Part shown: positions 1 to 9,586 of the stretch, in pieces
How positions within the stretch are numbered: the stretch's first letter is position 1
How the letters are laid out: each line of letters begins with the position of its first letter
Assembly (NCBI GenBank): GCA_014529385.2
Contig: CM043952.1
Location: 61,338,119 to 61,402,118, forward strand
Source of the DNA: Adiantum capillus-veneris
Taxonomy: Eukaryota > Streptophyta > Polypodiopsida > Polypodiales > Pteridaceae
Direction of reading: 5' to 3'
Length of the DNA: 64,000 bases
The notes under the pieces: generated by a model
What the model was told of the DNA's origin: nothing
The model's input: only the letters and a program-made list of their open reading frames with translations
Databases searched by the model: none
Translations under genes and position numbers: made by a program

Positions 1-101
1 CATCCTCTGAAAGGAAGCAACGCCCCATCGGAGACGCTGCTCCTTCTCCCTTGCTGCAGCCAGGCGCGGGCCGTAGACTTCTGAAGAAAGAAACGTCTAA
101 A

Positions 102-1020
102 TTAAGCAAGTCCAAAGGCCACTCTGTCAGCAGGAGAGTCTTGCATGTCCAAGCCCTTTGTCCAAAGAGACACCACTCGCTCTTTGAGCTCAAAGTCCAA
201 CAAGAACCTCTGAGAGATGTGTAGCATCGTGCTCCCCCTCCTCTGTCGATCTATCACAATGAGGATCACTGGTGCATGGTCCGAAAAAGATGTCCCAACC
301 AAAATGCAAACTGACCCACCGAAGTCACAGAAGTGGTCACTAGCGTAGAAGCGATCTATCCGAGATAGATTCACTCCTCCCACTCTGTGGTCCAAACGAG
401 AGAAGGCCAGGTTGTCTAGGGGCCTCACAAAGCTAGAGTGCTGCCAAACATTTGAAACCCTCAAAGTCATACAGAGCCTCTCCCAAGCTGTCAACTCAGC
501 TGCGTGCACAGTAGCATGGGGGCTACCTCCAATCTTGTCAGAGGGGTCCTCCAGCACGTTGAAGTCACCCCCAATGCACCATTGCTCTGCATGCAACAGA
601 GACTCTACAATGTGAGACCAAAACTCTGCACGTGCACTTGCCACATTGGTCGCATAGATGTTCAAGAAACCCAAGAGGCAGCCCTGAACCTGCATAGTAA
701 TCCACTGAGCCCTGCCAGACACAATAATACGTCTGTCCACAATGGCCATTGGCCTGCTGCCAAGAGTCGGCAATAATCATACATACCTCTCCTTGGATAC
801 CACCAGGTCCAAATGCAACTGACCAAACTGTCTCATATCGCCCACGCAAAAGCTGACCGCATTGTCTAATGCGGCTCTTTACAAAGATGATGCTCCTGCA
901 GCATAAGAAGATCAATCTCGCCGCCCACAATGCATAGCTGAAGCTCTTGACGCAATTGACTCCTTTGGCGCTGAAACTTGGACCCACCTAATCCCTGCAC
1001 GTTCTATGAGACGATCCTCA
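102..1020 (-). pseudogene. LINE apurinic-type endonuclease domain (broken)
   Basis: This region encodes the exonuclease-endonuclease-phosphatase domain that nicks target DNA for LINE integration. The 223-codon open stretch 773-102 carries the family signatures in order: GGDFNVLEDPSDKIGG (Mg-binding Asp/Asn), SRIDRFYAS, and FSDHAPV (catalytic Asp-His). The N-terminal part (NVQGLGG, then QEHHL) lies in another frame between about 1020 and 780, so at least one frameshift and internal stops separate the two. It lies directly after the ORF1 remnant in the usual LINE order. The reverse transcriptase is not in the window. Confidence 0.8.
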
Positions 1021-1309
1021 TGGAGAACGAGAGAGAACTGATGCTGCAACAGCAACTAACCGTGCTATCTTTGAGGGTGACTTGGATGGGGAATAATCCA
1101 CATCCAATCGTCCCCGAGATAGACGTGACTGCAAAGAGTGTCTAACCCAGGCCCAAGAAGAGCGAGTCGTGTGCAGGGAAACCTCCTTTGTCCAGGAGTC
1201 CTCATGTATGCGTACATAGCATGGCGGGCTCTGCGTGTCAGCAAAGAAGTGTACCACAATGTGTCTACATCTTGCCGAGTCTGGAGATGTCAATGAAAAC
1301 TTGGCCAAC

Positions 1310-1947
1310 GGCCATAGAGTCTATACCAGGTCTGTAACCCCCAGGTCTCCCATGTGGTGAGAGAATTCGAGGGCCTGTGCTTGTAGCCACTCCATCATTG
1401 AGTCCAAAGTCCACTCAGATTGGTCCCTGCCACATAGGGGAAAAGAGAAGCCAACCGCTGAGTCCAGGGCCTCTAGAGTCTATCCCTCTAGCTGCAAGGA
1501 ACAGTACATGAACTCTGAAACAAGCTGCCTCAAAGTCTGGTGAAGGGTCGCCGAGAAAACGTGTGAAGTCGTAGGCAAAGAAGTCTCACCTACGACGAAT
1601 GTCGAAGCTCGTGAGTCCACGAGGAACTGTTACAAAGGGAGACGTCTGTAGGCGGCTCATTGCAATGGCCTTGAACGCCATTTCAGAAGCCACACCGGAG
1701 AAGCTGAACGTTGAGGATCTTGCCCACCTTTTTCTAAAAGGGGTGCTTGGAGGAGATCACGCACCTCTCCTTTGCTAGGTCGGGTGTCAATGATCTTGTA
1801 GATGACGGAGGTCGCTTGAAGGCACTCCACCTCTGCGGCTAGGCTCGCTTGCTCCGTCGGCGAGAGAGCAAGTTGGATGGTGGGCTCTAGAGGGTCGGGC
1901 GAGGGGGCTTTTGGAGAGTCCCTCTGGGGCGGAGCGTGAGCCTCCAT
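1310..1947 (-). pseudogene. LINE ORF1 remnant (DUF4283-like nucleic-acid-binding protein)
   Basis: ORF1 of plant L1 LINEs encodes an RNA-binding chaperone that coats the element RNA. The first 96 codons (1947-1657) are open and contain the recognisable stretch SLAAEVECLQATSVIYKIID followed by TRPSKGEVRDLL, which matches the fold start of DUF4283 proteins. The homologous plus-strand copy at 12790 has SLAAEVECLQATFVICKIIG then TRPSRGEMRDLF. After about 1700 the coding trace jumps frames (compare '…EKGGQ' here with '…AEMGKILDVQF' in the other copy). Weak LINE-like coding continues in other frames to about 1310. Assignment to ORF1 rests on pattern recognition and on position immediately upstream of an endonuclease. 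Confidence 0.65.
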
Positions 1948-2079
1948 CTGTGTCTATTGCTGTGAGTAATGCGGATCAAGAGAACCATACGACTTCCGAG
2001 AGAACTGCGACGGTGAAGGACAAGCCCTCAAGGTCAAGGTGCCAGCAGAAACGAAGGCACCATGTCACAAATTGATGAT

Positions 2080-2620
2080 ATGGCAGTGCCCAGACACACA
2101 CAGTACAGACGCCTGTTGTTGACGTGGCTGAAAGTACGGATTTCCGCGTTTAGCACTGACAACTGCTGACGTGGCAGGCTGTACGGAAATCCCGCTTTTT
2201 ACATCGATAGGCTGATGTGAAAGACCTGTATGGATTCTCCGCGTTTTTACGCTGGCGGGCTGCACGGATTTCCGCAGCTGATACTAAGTGCTACTGGTAG
2301 ATTTTTATTAAGATGCTTTTGAAGCTCAAGGCTTTTGAGTTTAATGCTTTTGGGGGCTCTGCTTTTAGCATTCCTTGTAACCTTTAAGTTGAACCTAAGG
2401 GGGCTCACTCTGCGGAGCATCTGGACGCAGAGTCTGAGAGCGAGCACCCCCAGACAGTTGTACTTATCTCAAAGATTAATATAAAAAGAAATACCGAAAG
2501 GGGTGCCAATCTTTATGGCCAATATCTCTTGGCATGGAACTACGCCATGGGCCGTGTCGACTCTCTTAATTTGTGAAGTGTTTTGAAGTGAATCTCTGCT
2601 GTGTCGTGGTAGAATCTTGG
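2080..2620 (+). repeat. Diverged LTR-like repeat, copy A, with tandem TGACGTGG boxes
   Basis: This stretch is related to 4340-4840 by eye (roughly two thirds identical). Shared landmarks in the same order are a tandem block with TGACGTGG (2120, 2167, degenerate TGATGTGA at 2213), 'acggatttccgcg' units, a 'taacctttaa' stretch, and a TATA-like box followed by a conserved block (ATATAAAAAGAAATACCGAAA near 2479). TGACGTGG is a known plant bZIP binding core. The combination of an upstream box array, a TATA box and a downstream transcribed-looking segment resembles the U3-R of an LTR. No matching internal coding region or terminal dinucleotides could be fixed, so 'solo LTR' is inference. Confidence 0.5.
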
Positions 2621-3620
2621 CTTGGGGTGTCAAAGTTTGTTACAAAACCTGGCAAGAATCTGTAGCATGCTGAATTCTCTGTTTTCTGCTCTGAATTGCA
2701 CCAGATCACCTATTTAACGATGCCCTCACTTCCTCGGTATTAGGGACCCATTAGGGCGGAAACCGGAAACTTGCAAATTTACACAGCAGGCTGTAATTTC
2801 CTGTTTTGGGCTCCGTTTCACGAGCCGAATGCATCTGTAGCGAGCCCTCGTACTCCTGCATTTGTTGGGCTACTTGCCCTCTGAATCGGACAAGATTTCT
2901 CGAGAGAAATCTCTTCGAATTCACCTGTACGTGTGGGGAATTAGCAATTAGCTAATCCGGTACATGGACAAGAGGCTCTTGCCTCGGCATACGTGCATGA
3001 ACCCACGTAACTGTAGATACAGATGAGCAGCCCTTGAGCGGGGCATCACGATTTTGTATTCAAAAGGGAGTGAGGTGCACGAGAGCGGAATCATCGTGCT
3101 ACATAGTGAGAAGGCAAGCTTTCCATTAAAGCTTCATCACCTGCACCAACTACTCACACACACATTCTGTAGTTACTTAATGACTCAAAATCAGCCTCTC
3201 CTCTTGAAATGGGCGCCCCGTCTTCATGCAAGTTGGGAAAACTGCTCAGGAGCCACCATGTGTCCACTTTGCCTCTTTTGAGTTAATTTCCTAGTACCCA
3301 CCGACTTTTAAGTGTAGCGAGGGGCCTAAATAACCTTGAACTGAGCCTAGACATACTTTTACTGCTCGGATTCCAGTGCCGGTCGGCCCGACCAACTCGT
3401 GGCGACCAGTCCTTTCCATCTGCGGGTGAAACTCTTGGCCGTTGGCTGTCTCACACTAGCCATACAATGTCCGACCATTTGCAACTTCAAAAAGAGGGTC
3501 CCAAAAATTAAATAAAAATCATTGGAAAGAAACCAACAACTAAGTTTAGCAGTTGCCACGTCCTTGTGATGTACCCCCCTCTTGAAATCGCAAATGTCCT
3601 TGAATGCATGCCATATATAC
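2620..3620. other. Non-coding spacer
   Basis: About 1 kb without a supported gene. Short open frames on both strands have no recognisable motif, and no RNA gene or terminal repeat was seen. Confidence 0.5.
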
Positions 3621-3714
3621 TTGCCATTGATGATCTTGTGTTGTTAACACCCTTTTATCATCGCATGTTGCCATTGATGATCTTGTGTTGTTAACACCCT
3701 TTTATCATCGCATG
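3621..3714. repeat. Perfect 47-bp tandem duplication
   Basis: The 47-bp unit beginning ttgccattgatgatcttg and ending atcatcgcatg occurs twice back to back (3621-3667 and 3668-3714) with no mismatch. The absence of divergence in an otherwise decayed region points to a recent slippage or unequal-exchange event. Confidence 0.9.
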
Positions 3715-3810
3715 TACCCGCAAGAAAGGTCATAACCCATAGATACAAATGACTTAATGAGACCTTCATACTTGTCATTTCCATTTATTATAGAAGTGAA
3801 CATTATACCT

Positions 3811-4180
3811 TTAACACTTGAAGAGCGATGCACTTCTATTACAATGAATCCATATGTACACTTGATGTGCTAGCTCTATCATTACCCCTCCTTTGCACAC
3901 GTTGCGTTGGGGCATACGTGGGCTGTAACCCAAAGGCGTCAAGGTAAAGCTGCAATATATTTGGTGACTCTGATAGTTCATGCTCTTCCGTCCACTTTGC
4001 ATCCATAGGTGGATAGTTCTTGAACTTCACCAAATAGCGTCTTGCAACGTGTCCCTTAACTTTTCTTTCCTCATGTGCCGAAATCTGCTAAGGAACCAAA
4101 TTCTCATCAAGTTCATCAACTTCTGGCTGATCCTCCTGTGGCATATCTCACGGCACACCTCGACATCCCGGCCGAGGGGC
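3811..4180 (-). pseudogene. Ty3/gypsy integrase C-terminus with chromodomain (relic)
   Basis: On the minus strand an open stretch around 4085-3850 reads RRYLVKFKNYPPMDAKWTEE followed by HELSESPNILQLYLDAF. This is the pattern of the chromodomain at the end of chromovirus integrases (Y-L-V-K-[WF]-K-x-[YR]-P, then W-x-x-E). In elements of this group the domain binds modified histones and guides integration. An acidic linker upstream (DQPEVDELDENLVP then a TAG) fits the region between integrase core and chromodomain. Nothing else of this element's pol was found, so it is a fragment. Its orientation is opposite to the TATA boxes of the flanking LTR-like repeats, so they need not belong together. 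Confidence 0.6.
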
Positions 4181-4300
4181 CTAAACCCTAAGAAGCAGGG
4201 GCAATAGAAGAAGGTGAATCAGAAGAAGTTTCCACCAACTTATGGGACCCCGTCCGATGGGCCCCAAGTGCTTAGGGGTATAATAATAAAATAAAGCAGC

Positions 4301-4302
<2 letters not shown>

Positions 4303-4335
<33 letters not shown>
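4303..4335. repeat. (AC)n microsatellite
   Basis: Uninterrupted AC dinucleotide run of about 33 bp, directly left of LTR-like repeat copy B. Confidence 0.95.
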
Positions 4336-4338
<3 letters not shown>

Positions 4339-4339
4339 A

Positions 4340-4840
4340 TTGCGCTACTGGGTTGATGACGTGGCAGTTGCACGGCACCTTCGGATTTTGTGCTGACATG
4401 ATGACGTGGCAGCAATACGGATTTTTGCGTTCTGTGCTGATAGGTGCTGACGTGGCAGTGTACGGAATCCCTTGTTTTGCGTGGACAGCTTTGGACTAGA
4501 TGCTATTGAGTTTATAGCTTTTCATGTAAACTGCTTTTAAGAGGCCAATAACCTTTAAATATGTGCCATGGGCTCATTCTATGGTACGCTTCCGGGTGAA
4601 GGTGCAAAGTGTGGAGTACCGACTTGTTCAGAGTTGAAGCAATATAAAGAAATACCGAAAGGGTGCCAAGGTTTCGGGCCAGTCCTCTCTCGGGGTGGAA
4701 CTCCCCCCGTCTCGTGTTTCGTGCACTCTCTATCTCTTTTAGTTCAGTTGTTATTTGAAGTGCTTAAAGTCGTTCAATCTGTTCTTTTCCGTTGGCGTGT
4801 GGTGCCCGTCCCCGTTACAGCTGTGACTCTTTGATACCTT
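4340..4840 (+). repeat. Diverged LTR-like repeat, copy B, three TGACGTGG boxes
   Basis: Same organisation as the 2.1-2.6 kb copy. Three perfect TGACGTGG boxes sit at 4357, 4402 and 4448 (spacing 45 and 46 bp), each followed by GCAG and an 'acggat' element, so the boxes belong to a tandem repeat unit of about 46 bp. A TATA-like ATATAAAGAAATACCGAAAG follows near 4643. The boxes are perfect although the rest of the two copies has diverged strongly, which suggests constraint or ongoing homogenisation of the array. Confidence 0.5.
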
Positions 4841-6374
4841 GGTAGCTTTAGCTATGTTCTATGGGGTTCACGTTTGGGGACCCTTCGTAGGTCAGGATGG
4901 GTGGAGAGGTATGGAGAGGCCCTTGGTAGCTATGATTTCTCGGCTGATTAGAGCCAAGGCCTCCGTGCTACACGAGATCATTAGAGCGGAGTTCCTATGG
5001 AGATAGAGGCGCTTACCAGATCAGTCTCCTTTATGCATAGCTTATGGGATACTAGCAGAGACAAATATGCCATAATGACCCTTGAGTCCTCCAGACAATT
5101 AGCTTTATAGGGGGACACATCATGCTGGTATGCGCAAATGTCGTCATGGTTCCAGATACATGGCCTCATCATGGACAAATTACCTCCTTTTCAGTACTCC
5201 CTTGATGCACCATTGTTGTCTCTTACACGGATGGAGATTACTAGACTCATTCGCCAGGACCTGACCCAGTTGGACACCAGGAGGGGGATATGGATAGAGC
5301 CGGCACAAGAGTTGGGCACGAAGATGGCTTTCTACAAAGAGCATATGTTCTCCAACTCACACAGGATGGGTTTGTGATTTGACCCAGCTATATGGATACA
5401 CATCTATCTCATGGGTTATGGTATGGGTGAAAGCATGTATTGGTGGTACCACTATTTCACTTTTTGGTGGTTGGCTTAGCAAAAAGTAGGACACGGTAAA
5501 AATTTTGCAAATCTTATCAAAATTTTGCGGACATTGCAATTTTAGATTCTCCATGTCAAAAGCTTTCCAATGATATACAACATGGTTGGTATGTTCATAC
5601 AGAACATGGGGATCCTTAAGTTGCTATCAAAATGATGTCCAAGACACCGCTTTTTGGACCACCAATACATGCTTTAACCTGTATGCCATTGGTCAGATAT
5701 GGACATCCTCACACCAGCTTGAGATTGAGACTGGTAGATTTAGAGGGATACCAACAGCCAACAGGATGCATTATATATATCAGTTACAATGTACTACGAG
5801 ATACGGGGTCACTTCTTGTGTTTCTTCAGAGAAGGATTCAGACCTTTCTCCAGAGTTATGAGATATCAGGACCAGAGATGTCTTGGACTGTATCTACTTG
5901 AGTTACACAAATACAGAGACAGTCTACTAAGGAGATCTAGAGAGAGACAATCCCAGAGATAGATTACTGATTTCTTCACACGAGACGCTGGACAATTAGA
6001 GGAGTAGCCAACAGTGCAAAGCTCAGCTCTTACTCACACTCGTGGTACTCTCATTGATCGAGCATCATGGCTAGGGAAATCGAGACGCCCATAGGAGCGT
6101 CACAACATCGACGAAAATTACAACAGAGGATTCGAGCCATGCTAGCTCGACATCCAGAATGCATATGAGGATGAACTCATCACCCATCATATCACCCTTT
6201 TGTATTGGGCACACATTGTATCTGTGATCACACATACCATACATATTTCCAATCAGTAGCACCTCTAGTTTCACTTTAGTATCCCTCTTTTTATGTACCC
6301 AGACATGGTATTAGATTCATCAGTTTGGTCTCATAGGTCATTTTGGCCTTTTCGAAGATGTTATTATATCATTT

Positions 6375-6378
<4 letters not shown>
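4840..6378. other. Non-coding or unrecognised decayed sequence
   Basis: Several open frames of 60-90 codons are present on both strands (for example plus 5138-5377), but none shows a domain motif, codon continuity across stops, or a homologue elsewhere in the window. No RNA gene or terminal repeat was seen. Confidence 0.4.

Positions 6379-6412
<34 letters not shown>
6379..6412. repeat. (CT)n microsatellite
   Basis: Pure CT run of about 34 bp, 37 bp upstream of a candidate exon at 6450. Confidence 0.95.
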
Positions 6413-6415
<3 letters not shown>

Positions 6416-6449
6416 AGTAAAATATTTACCCTTTTTTTGTGGTGTATAG

Positions 6450-6709
6450 ATGGATGCTCAGGTTGGAGCTGAAGGCATTGTTGGTCAAGCTCAAGAGTAC
6501 AGAGAGGAGGAAAAGCAGGACCTTTTGGCACTTCCTGATGTAGATAAGTGAGCAATCACTCTGTTGCGGTTTTCTTTAAATTGAGCTCCTCACCAGTGGC
6601 TTATGTCTACTCTCTGTTTTGGTGCAGATTGAATATTGCATACCTTGATCTACACGAGCGTCCAGCGTTAGGCCATCATCTTTGGTTGACAACTTCAGAA
6701 ATCATGTAA
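6450..6709 (+). CDS. Candidate two-exon small protein, 59 aa (doubtful)
   Basis: An acceptor-like tgtatag directly precedes ATG 6450. The frame runs to 6547, where GATAA|GTGAGC is a good donor. A pyrimidine-rich tract and ggtgcag end the intron at 6627. Joining 6450-6547 to 6628-6709 keeps the frame and ends at TAA, giving 60 codons. The product is hydrophilic and acidic (starts MDAQVGAEGIVGQ, middle LPDVDKLNIAYLDLHE). I do not recognise the family. The good splice sites and codon-like composition suggest either a relic of a host gene exon or a short gene; upstream non-coding exons cannot be excluded. Chance is also possible at this length. Confidence 0.25.
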
Positions 6710-8780
6710 CCGGATCAAGAAGATCCATTTCTTGTAAGCTAACATTGACGTATGCCAAGTTTAACCTCCTTGTTGAGCCTTTCTTTTTGGTGAGATAAAG
6801 AACGTCATTACAAGGGGAGGCAAAATTTTTCGGAGGTGGTAGCCCACTTGATGCTGCTAGGTGCGTTTTTGCTGCATTGCGAGCAGGTGGCCTATGTAAA
6901 ATGTTTCCCAAGATTCAGCAGGTCAAAGATATTTGCATAAAAAAAAGCTTGTAATACAAGGTTGTCATTGCATTTCAGGGTGGATCTGAGTGACCTCAGA
7001 TTAACATCATTCTCTGATGCTACTTTTTATGTGCTCAGAGTCAGAAAAGGCTGATAACTTTCGTTTCTTGGCCTTAAAAAAAAAAAAAAAACTTCTTCCC
7101 AAATGTATTGAGAAGGAAATGTCGCCCCCAGTGTATTCGATGTTAGATGGTTTTGAAAACGATTGTGCTTTTAGCTCAAAACCTAGAAAATTTCAGCAAG
7201 TTGAACACCTTTCTTTGTGTGGCTTGTAGAGGAGTGTAGAGCTCACCATGCATGCGACAAAGAGAACATCCATGTGCTTGTAGAGGAAACTACCTTGTTA
7301 CACGACTTTACCTTAGTAACTTTGGGTTCCTCTCTAGAGTGTGGTCACCGGTTCGATTTTGAGATAGCATAAAGGGCCATCGTTATGCCTCTCCTTTCAA
7401 GGGAGTCATAAGGCTTTTCACATGGCAGGAAAGGCAGAGAAAAGAAGGCATATGTTTTATCCTACAAAAATGTCGCTTATGGGGGATAGCGTTGATATCA
7501 TGGATGAGCCTTCTCTTTTATGTATTATTCTAGATAGCTTGGTTTGGGTTGGCATTACCACCTTTTGTTGCATGTTATCCATAATAGGCTTCAGGTTTGG
7601 TATTTCCTTTTTCCCAAACTCAGTAATCCTTTATCTGCAAAACAAGTTTGCTGTGGCTTGAGATATTTTCACTTGTTGTGTTGATGTTAAGTGCCATGTT
7701 TCGATGTATTTCATTGTCTTTGTCGTGCTAATTTCCTTCTTTCTTTCAAAGTTTCAGTAGATAGTTTTGGATGCTTGGGGTGCTTATTTAGCAGAGAAAT
7801 CTATACACAGTTTTCCCCTTGAGGTTTGCTGTTGGCGTTTTGTGCACTGTTCGGGTTCTAAGGAACAGGGGTTTGTTCCTGCGCAACAGCTTTTCTTTTA
7901 GTAGAAAATGATATCTGGTTCTCTCATGAACAACGCACGTGCTCTAGCCTTTTTCTGTTTCTTTTCTATTATTTCCTTCTGTTTAGGTTTAAGTTACTTT
8001 ATTTCAATTTTCTTGTTTGTGGGTTTTTTTTCCTGCATGTTTTGCTTCTTTGTTTTGTGGTTAGGTTGGTGGGCTGTTTTTGTTGTTTGGCTCTCTGTTT
8101 GTTTTAAGAGCGCACACGTTTGTCGTGTGATGGTTTTGGAGTTGGGCTATCCTTGTGCACAATCTGTAGTACAGACCATATCAATGTTGCAAAGGAAAGA
8201 AAATGGATTTGAACCCTCTACTCTACAAACCCCAGAAACAATTTCCTATTTTAAAGATGGATATTTTCCACAAACCACAAGGATTTAGAGACTCTACACT
8301 TGGAAGGGTCATAGCCTCAATGACTGCTTTTGGGCAGGCATATTCTTTGCAAGTTTTATGGCACACCTGAGACATCTAGTTGTTTCTCACAAATAGACGG
8401 GCAATATTGCAGTTACAGGCTTCATTCCCCTGGCAATCAATGTTTGCTCAGCTACACATTTAGCGCAATAGAACAACTGATACGGAATCATTGCGGTGAT
8501 ACGTGTTGCAACAATGCTCTTATTGGAACACCCTTCACCTGTTGGTAGTTGTTGGAGATCTTCATGCAGATTACGGGGCTTGTTGTAGAGTTTTGGCTCT
8601 TGGTGAGAGACGCGGGTGCGGACGATTTTCTACATTTCCTTGGCTGTCTGCTTGAATGTGCGGATGGCCTCTTTGTAGCAGTTCCACAATACAGCATTTT
8701 CCAGTCTTTTCATTCTGCTCACTAGCTCTATGCTTGTAACCTTCATTTTGTAGACATAAAACCAGCAGAGATAAACACCA
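6710..8780. other. Mostly non-coding, T-rich
   Basis: This stretch holds a poly-A run near 7077-7090 and T-rich sequence around 7900-8110. The T-rich part generates hydrophobic open frames (for example plus 7908-8288) that look like composition artefacts. No gene, RNA gene or terminal repeat could be supported. Confidence 0.4.
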
Positions 8781-8889
8781 CCCCCCCCCCCCCCCCCCGG
8801 GGGCCCTTGGCCCAATTTCTGTACGGTATCGAACTCAAGACCTGTTTTGTGTGTGTGTGTGTGTGTGTGTTTTTGAGAGAGAGAGAGAG
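8781..8889. repeat. Poly-C/G tract and (GT)n-(GA)n microsatellites
   Basis: Eighteen C followed by five G (8781-8803), then (GT)11 at 8849-8870 and (GA)n at 8875-8889. A pure poly-C run is unusual and also a common site of assembly error. Confidence 0.9.
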
Positions 8890-9586
8890 CGAGCTACTCT
8901 GTAGGCCAATTTCTTTGATATCGAAGGGTGGACATCTCAACATATGTAAGGACCTTGGATTATTGCCGATCGGCATGCATATTGGACACCTTTTGTTTAA
9001 GATTTTTATATGTTTGACAATATCTTTAAGTTCTATGTGGTCTGAAGAGTTTACTCCAATTCTTATCTATTCGTCAAGGTCGAGGGTCAGGGGGCAGGCA
9101 ATCTGAGCTGTTCATCTACTCCATATGACTAACAGTAATTTTATGAACAACCGTTAGATCTACGACAAGTCAGCATGTGTAATAAAAAATATCACTTCAT
9201 TTAGCTTTGCCATCCACAACACAACACATCAGCATCTGTAATTAAACCACAGTCTGACACATCAGCACTCAGAAAAAATGATGACACATAAATTTTCTCA
9301 CTAATTACTGTGCAGTCAGAACTCAGTGTGTCACTAAAACTGTCTCAATCTGATCAAAGTTCACTCAGAAGCTGACTGTCACAAGCTCAGTGTGTCACAA
9401 GCTCAGTGAAGCTGACTGTCACAAGTTGACTGTCACAAAATAAGACCGTTGATAACTTTCACAAACCAAAAAAGTTCATTGTCCCAAGCTGAGAATTTAA
9501 TAATAGCGTCAGTATGTGCTGATTCGCAACACAACTATCCAAAACCTATTACTTGCATATGTCATGAGCCAGATTAAACCCCTACT
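8890..9586. other. Intergenic, 3' flank of the recombinase gene
   Basis: No gene. Between 9360 and 9440 there are short imperfect repeats of the type agctgactgtcacaag / gctcagtgtgtcacaag. The stretch immediately left of 9587 is the presumed 3' UTR of the minus-strand recombinase gene. Confidence 0.5.

Larger units (their letters stand above)
1..1975 (-). mobile_element. Decayed L1-type LINE, 5' half
   Basis: This is the 5' part of a plant L1-like non-LTR retrotransposon on the minus strand; the reverse transcriptase would lie left of the window edge. An ORF1 remnant begins at an ATG at 1947 and is followed by an endonuclease region ending near 102. Frames are broken several times, so the copy is dead. 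A second copy of the same ORF1 lies on the plus strand at about 12.79 kb, and both share the context acacagATGGAGGCTCA at the start codon, which supports the start and the family identity. The sequence right of 1975 no longer matches the other copy, so the 5' boundary is approximate. Confidence 0.8.

Noticed and set aside
2440-4840. The two LTR-like repeats as the LTR pair of one element containing the chromodomain
   Set aside because: They are too diverged from each other for a pair in a short element, and the chromodomain relic runs opposite to their TATA boxes; primer site and polypurine tract are lacking.
7908-8288. 126-codon open frame with several hydrophobic stretches, looking like a small membrane protein
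   Set aside because: It lies in a T-rich region where TTT/TTC/TTG codons give Phe/Leu-rich hydrophobic frames by composition; no homologue motif, no start context, and the last third loses the pattern.
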